From Phycisphaerae bacterium (GTDB lineage: Bacteria > Planctomycetota > Phycisphaerae > UBA1845 > PWPN01), in the NCBI GenBank assembly GCA_003557125.1, contig PWPN01000182.1, positions 1 to 7,198 on the forward strand: a DNA stretch of 7,198 nucleotides, written 5' to 3'. Position numbers and translations under genes: made by a program. The notes below the pieces were generated by a model. That model saw only the letters and a list, made by a program, of their open reading frames with translations, was not told the origin of the DNA and did not search any database. Positions 5,304-7,198 of the stretch are shown piece after piece. Numbering within the stretch: position 1 is the stretch's first letter; each line of letters begins with the position of its first letter.

Positions 5304-6071
5304 ATGGCCAAAGTAATTGCGTGTCGGATCTTCAGCTATGGCAAGCACCAGGAACGCGCATGGACGCATCTGCCGGAGATCGGCATCCGCAATGTCGAGA
5401 TGCCCGCGCCGCCGCCGGCCGAGTGGGACGACGCGAAGCGCAAGTTGAAGGATCACGGGTTGCGGGCCACGTCGCTCCAGTCGCTTTGCGATCTGACCAA
5501 GCCGGACGCGGTCGAAGTGATGCGACCTCAGTTGGAGGCGTGCGCCGCATTCGAGAGTGATATCTGTTTTTTGAGTGCCAAACCTGGCGAAACGCCCCTC
5601 CCGGTCATCTGGGAGCGACTGCGGGCGATGGGCGACGTGGCTGCACAGCACGGCGTGACGATCGTGCTCGAGACGCATCCGCCGCTGATAACCAACGGCG
5701 ACCTCGGCCGCGAGACGATCCAGGCGATCGACCATCCCAACGTTCGGATCAACTTCGACACGGGCAACATCCATTTTTACAACAAGGACATGACGGCTCT
5801 CGAGGAGCTCGGCAAGGTGGCTGACCTCACCGCGGCCGTCCATCTCAAAGACCACACGGGCACGTTCGAAGAGTGGAGTTTCCCGGTTCTCGGCCAAGGG
5901 GTCGTGGACTTTCCGGGGATCTTCCGGCTCCTCGACGAACGGGGTATCGACGGCCCCTGCACGATGGAGCTCGAGGGGACCAAGGGCCAGGAATTCACAG
6001 AGACCGAGCAGTGCGACTATGTCGCTGCCTCGGTAGCCTATCTGCGGAGTCTGGGCGTATTGGATGAATGA
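5304..6071 (+). CDS. Sugar phosphate isomerase/epimerase family protein (xylose isomerase-like TIM barrel)
   Basis: This 255-aa cytosolic protein belongs to the AP-endonuclease-2/xylose-isomerase-like TIM-barrel superfamily, whose members isomerise or epimerise sugars and polyols with a divalent metal. The probable metal-binding set, by analogy with D-tagatose 3-epimerase-type enzymes, is E123 (VLETHP), D152 (NFDTGN), H180 (VHLKDH, with K182, D183 and H184) and a C-terminal Glu in MELEG (E222 or E224). All are present, so it is probably an active enzyme; the substrate cannot be inferred. Length is near the usual 250-290 aa. There is no signal peptide. It heads a plus-strand cluster: its stop overlaps a possible ATGA start of the adenosyltransferase frame, whose better start is 53 bases on. 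Other members of this superfamily include inosose dehydratases and hydroxypyruvate isomerases, which are alternatives. Confidence 0.88.
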   Translation: MAKVIACRIFSYGKHQERAWTHLPEIGIRNVEMPAPPPAEWDDAKRKLKDHGLRATSLQSLCDLTKPDAVEVMRPQLEACAAFESDICFLSAKPGETPLPVIWERLRAMGDVAAQHGVTIVLETHPPLITNGDLGRETIQAIDHPNVRINFDTGNIHFYNKDMTALEELGKVADLTAAVHLKDHTGTFEEWSFPVLGQGVVDFPGIFRLLDERGIDGPCTMELEGTKGQEFTETEQCDYVAASVAYLRSLGVLDE

Positions 6072-6109
6072 GCCGGGCCTATGGGATGGATCCCCGTTGC
6101 GCCAGGCAT

Positions 6110-6115
6110 AGGGGG
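6110..6115 (+). promoter_or_regulatory. Ribosome binding site that decides the adenosyltransferase start
   Basis: AGGGGG ends 9 bases before the ATG at 6125, the start matching the family N-terminus. The upstream in-frame ATG at 6068, overlapping the isomerase stop, would add 19 arginine-rich residues with no family counterpart. Confidence 0.65.
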
Positions 6116-6124
6116 CGCAGGGCG

Positions 6125-6673
6125 ATGAAGCACGATACCCGAACCGGCGACCGCGGCGAGACGTCCTTATTGGGCGGAGGCTGCGTCACCAAGAACGATC
6201 CCCGCATCGAGGCGTGCGGGCAGGTGGACGAGCTCAACACGCTCCTGGGATGGTGCGGGTGTGCGGTAGAAGCGCCTGTCCCGGCAGCGGGGCGCCTCGA
6301 GCCGATTCAGCGCGACCTGTTCAGCATCGGGTCGGAGCTGGCTTGCGAGCCGGGAAAAGTCCCGCCGCGCGGGCCTCTGATCGGCGCAGAGCAGGTCGGC
6401 CGACTCGAAACGTGGCTCGATGAGGCCACGCGGAGCTGCGCGCCGACTTCGCACTTCGTCCTGCCGGGAGGCTGCGAATCGGCTGCCCGGCTGCACATGG
6501 CCCGGGCGTGCTGTCGGCGGGCCGAGCGGGCCGTCGTGACTTTGAACGGGGTCGCGGCAGTGCGGCCGGAAGTGATGGCGTATCTGAACCGGCTCAGCGA
6601 CCTGCTGTTCGCATGGGCCCGGCAGGCCAATCAGGAGAACGGCGTCGCGGAAACGCAATGGACGCCGACATAG
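6125..6673 (+). CDS. Cob(I)alamin/cob(I)yrinic acid a,c-diamide adenosyltransferase, PduO type
   Basis: This 182-aa enzyme transfers the 5'-deoxyadenosyl group of ATP to cob(I)alamin, making the adenosylcobalamin used by radical mutases, dehydratases and class II ribonucleotide reductases; the family acts as a trimer in the cytosol. Visible signatures are the N-terminal ATP loop TRTGDRGETSLLGG (5-18), the VDELN segment (34-38), the conserved RACCRRAER helix (127-135) with the arginines and glutamate needed for ATP/cobalamin binding, and YLNRLSDLLFAWAR (153-166). Length is normal for PduO/MMAB-type enzymes. The start at 6125 matches the family N-terminus; an in-frame ATG at 6068 overlapping the isomerase stop is possible but less likely. 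No other cobalamin gene or B12-dependent enzyme is in view, and I see no cobalamin riboswitch upstream. The downstream gene starts 10 bases after the stop. Confidence 0.93.
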   Translation: MKHDTRTGDRGETSLLGGGCVTKNDPRIEACGQVDELNTLLGWCGCAVEAPVPAAGRLEPIQRDLFSIGSELACEPGKVPPRGPLIGAEQVGRLETWLDEATRSCAPTSHFVLPGGCESAARLHMARACCRRAERAVVTLNGVAAVRPEVMAYLNRLSDLLFAWARQANQENGVAETQWTPT

Positions 6674-6683
6674 CGAGGCCAGT

Positions 6684-7198
6684 GTGTCTGATTTCGTCGA
6701 AGACAGACAAGAAAATCAGGTCGGTTCGGGCCGGCCGGAGAGCTTGGACGAGGTGCCGAATGCCGAGCTCAGGTCGTGGGCTGTGTATGAGCGGACGCTG
6801 CTTGTGATCCTTGCGCTGACGCTGGCGGCGACCTGCTGGCTGCTCAGTGCGGGGGAAGGCGTCGAGGAAGGGCATGTCCCCTGGCGGGCCGGGTCGGTGC
6901 TGCGCGGCCTGACGACGCTGATGGCCTTGAACTTCGAATACCCCACACAGCGCGGGACGGAGATCAAATGGTTGGTCGCCGGGGCGGGGACGGCTGCGGC
7001 CCTTCTCCTGGCCGGTCTTGCCTGGTACCGCTCCGTCGCACCGTCCACAGAGGAAATCGAGCCTGCCTCCTCGGATCCGCCGAATCGGGGATCCTCTTGT
7101 TCCACTGCCCCGAAGCTGACGCCTCAGGGGATTGCTCAAGGGGCGGCGGTGCTGTTTGTCGGATGGACCCTGCTCAGTGCGTTATGGGCGCCTTGGCC
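6684..7198 (+). CDS. Multi-pass membrane protein, N-terminal part (gene cut by window edge)
   Basis: An open frame starting with GTG continues without a stop for 171 codons to the window end. GCGAGG (6673-6678) lies 5 bases before the GTG, and the gene begins 10 bases after the adenosyltransferase stop, so it is probably co-transcribed. The first 35 residues are polar and acidic, suggesting a cytoplasmic N-terminus. Hydrophobic segments follow at about 38-56 (TLLVILALTLAATCWLL), 97-115 (LVAGAGTAAALLLAGLAW) and 152 onward (GAAVLFVGWTLLSALWAPW), with a Ser/Pro-rich loop at about 118-146 between the last two. The 'LSALWAPW' ending of the third segment recalls the early part of O-antigen ligase/polymerase-like (Wzy/WaaL) proteins, which would fit the polysaccharide theme, but the diagnostic domain would lie beyond the edge. 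Another GTG at 6682 is in a different frame. Confidence 0.8.
   Translation, partial: MSDFVEDRQENQVGSGRPESLDEVPNAELRSWAVYERTLLVILALTLAATCWLLSAGEGVEEGHVPWRAGSVLRGLTTLMALNFEYPTQRGTEIKWLVAGAGTAAALLLAGLAWYRSVAPSTEEIEPASSDPPNRGSSCSTAPKLTPQGIAQGAAVLFVGWTLLSALWAPW

Overview
The window is a GC-rich bacterial chromosome segment with six complete protein genes and one gene cut by the right edge. Family recall from the coding content, plus the intergenic repeats (the G/C-run hairpin element, the 'GGTACGGGC...' element and the 'GGCTTGTCCGCC' hairpin), suggests a planctomycete, possibly of the Phycisphaerae type. No marker gene in the window settles this.

Layout. Bases 1-318 hold no gene and are packed with hairpin repeats. 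A phosphohexomutase gene (minus strand) follows, then a second repeat-rich gap (about 2113-2425), then a UDP-glucuronate decarboxylase-type epimerase (minus strand). A 244-bp divergent spacer leads to a plus-strand PHP-domain phosphoesterase. This gene converges, across a clear bidirectional terminator, on a small minus-strand winged-helix protein. A 564-bp non-coding stretch with a strong imperfect palindrome comes next. The right end is a plus-strand cluster: a xylose-isomerase-like TIM-barrel protein, a PduO-type cobalamin adenosyltransferase, and the start of a multi-pass membrane protein that runs off the window.

Function. The two minus-strand sugar genes belong to connected chemistry: glucose-6-P to glucose-1-P (mutase), then UDP-glucose and UDP-glucuronate by genes not in view, then UDP-xylose (decarboxylase). 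This fits supply of precursors for surface polysaccharide. The right-hand cluster is tightly spaced (start codons 53 and 10 bases after the preceding stops) and is probably one transcript, although its members share no obvious pathway.

Novelty. All recognised proteins belong to known families, and I found no convincing undescribed system. The best leads are non-coding: the repeat clusters on both sides of the mutase gene, including a shared exact 18-base sequence and a 49-bp tandem duplication with an inverted arm, and the palindrome at 4967-4988 upstream of the right-hand cluster.
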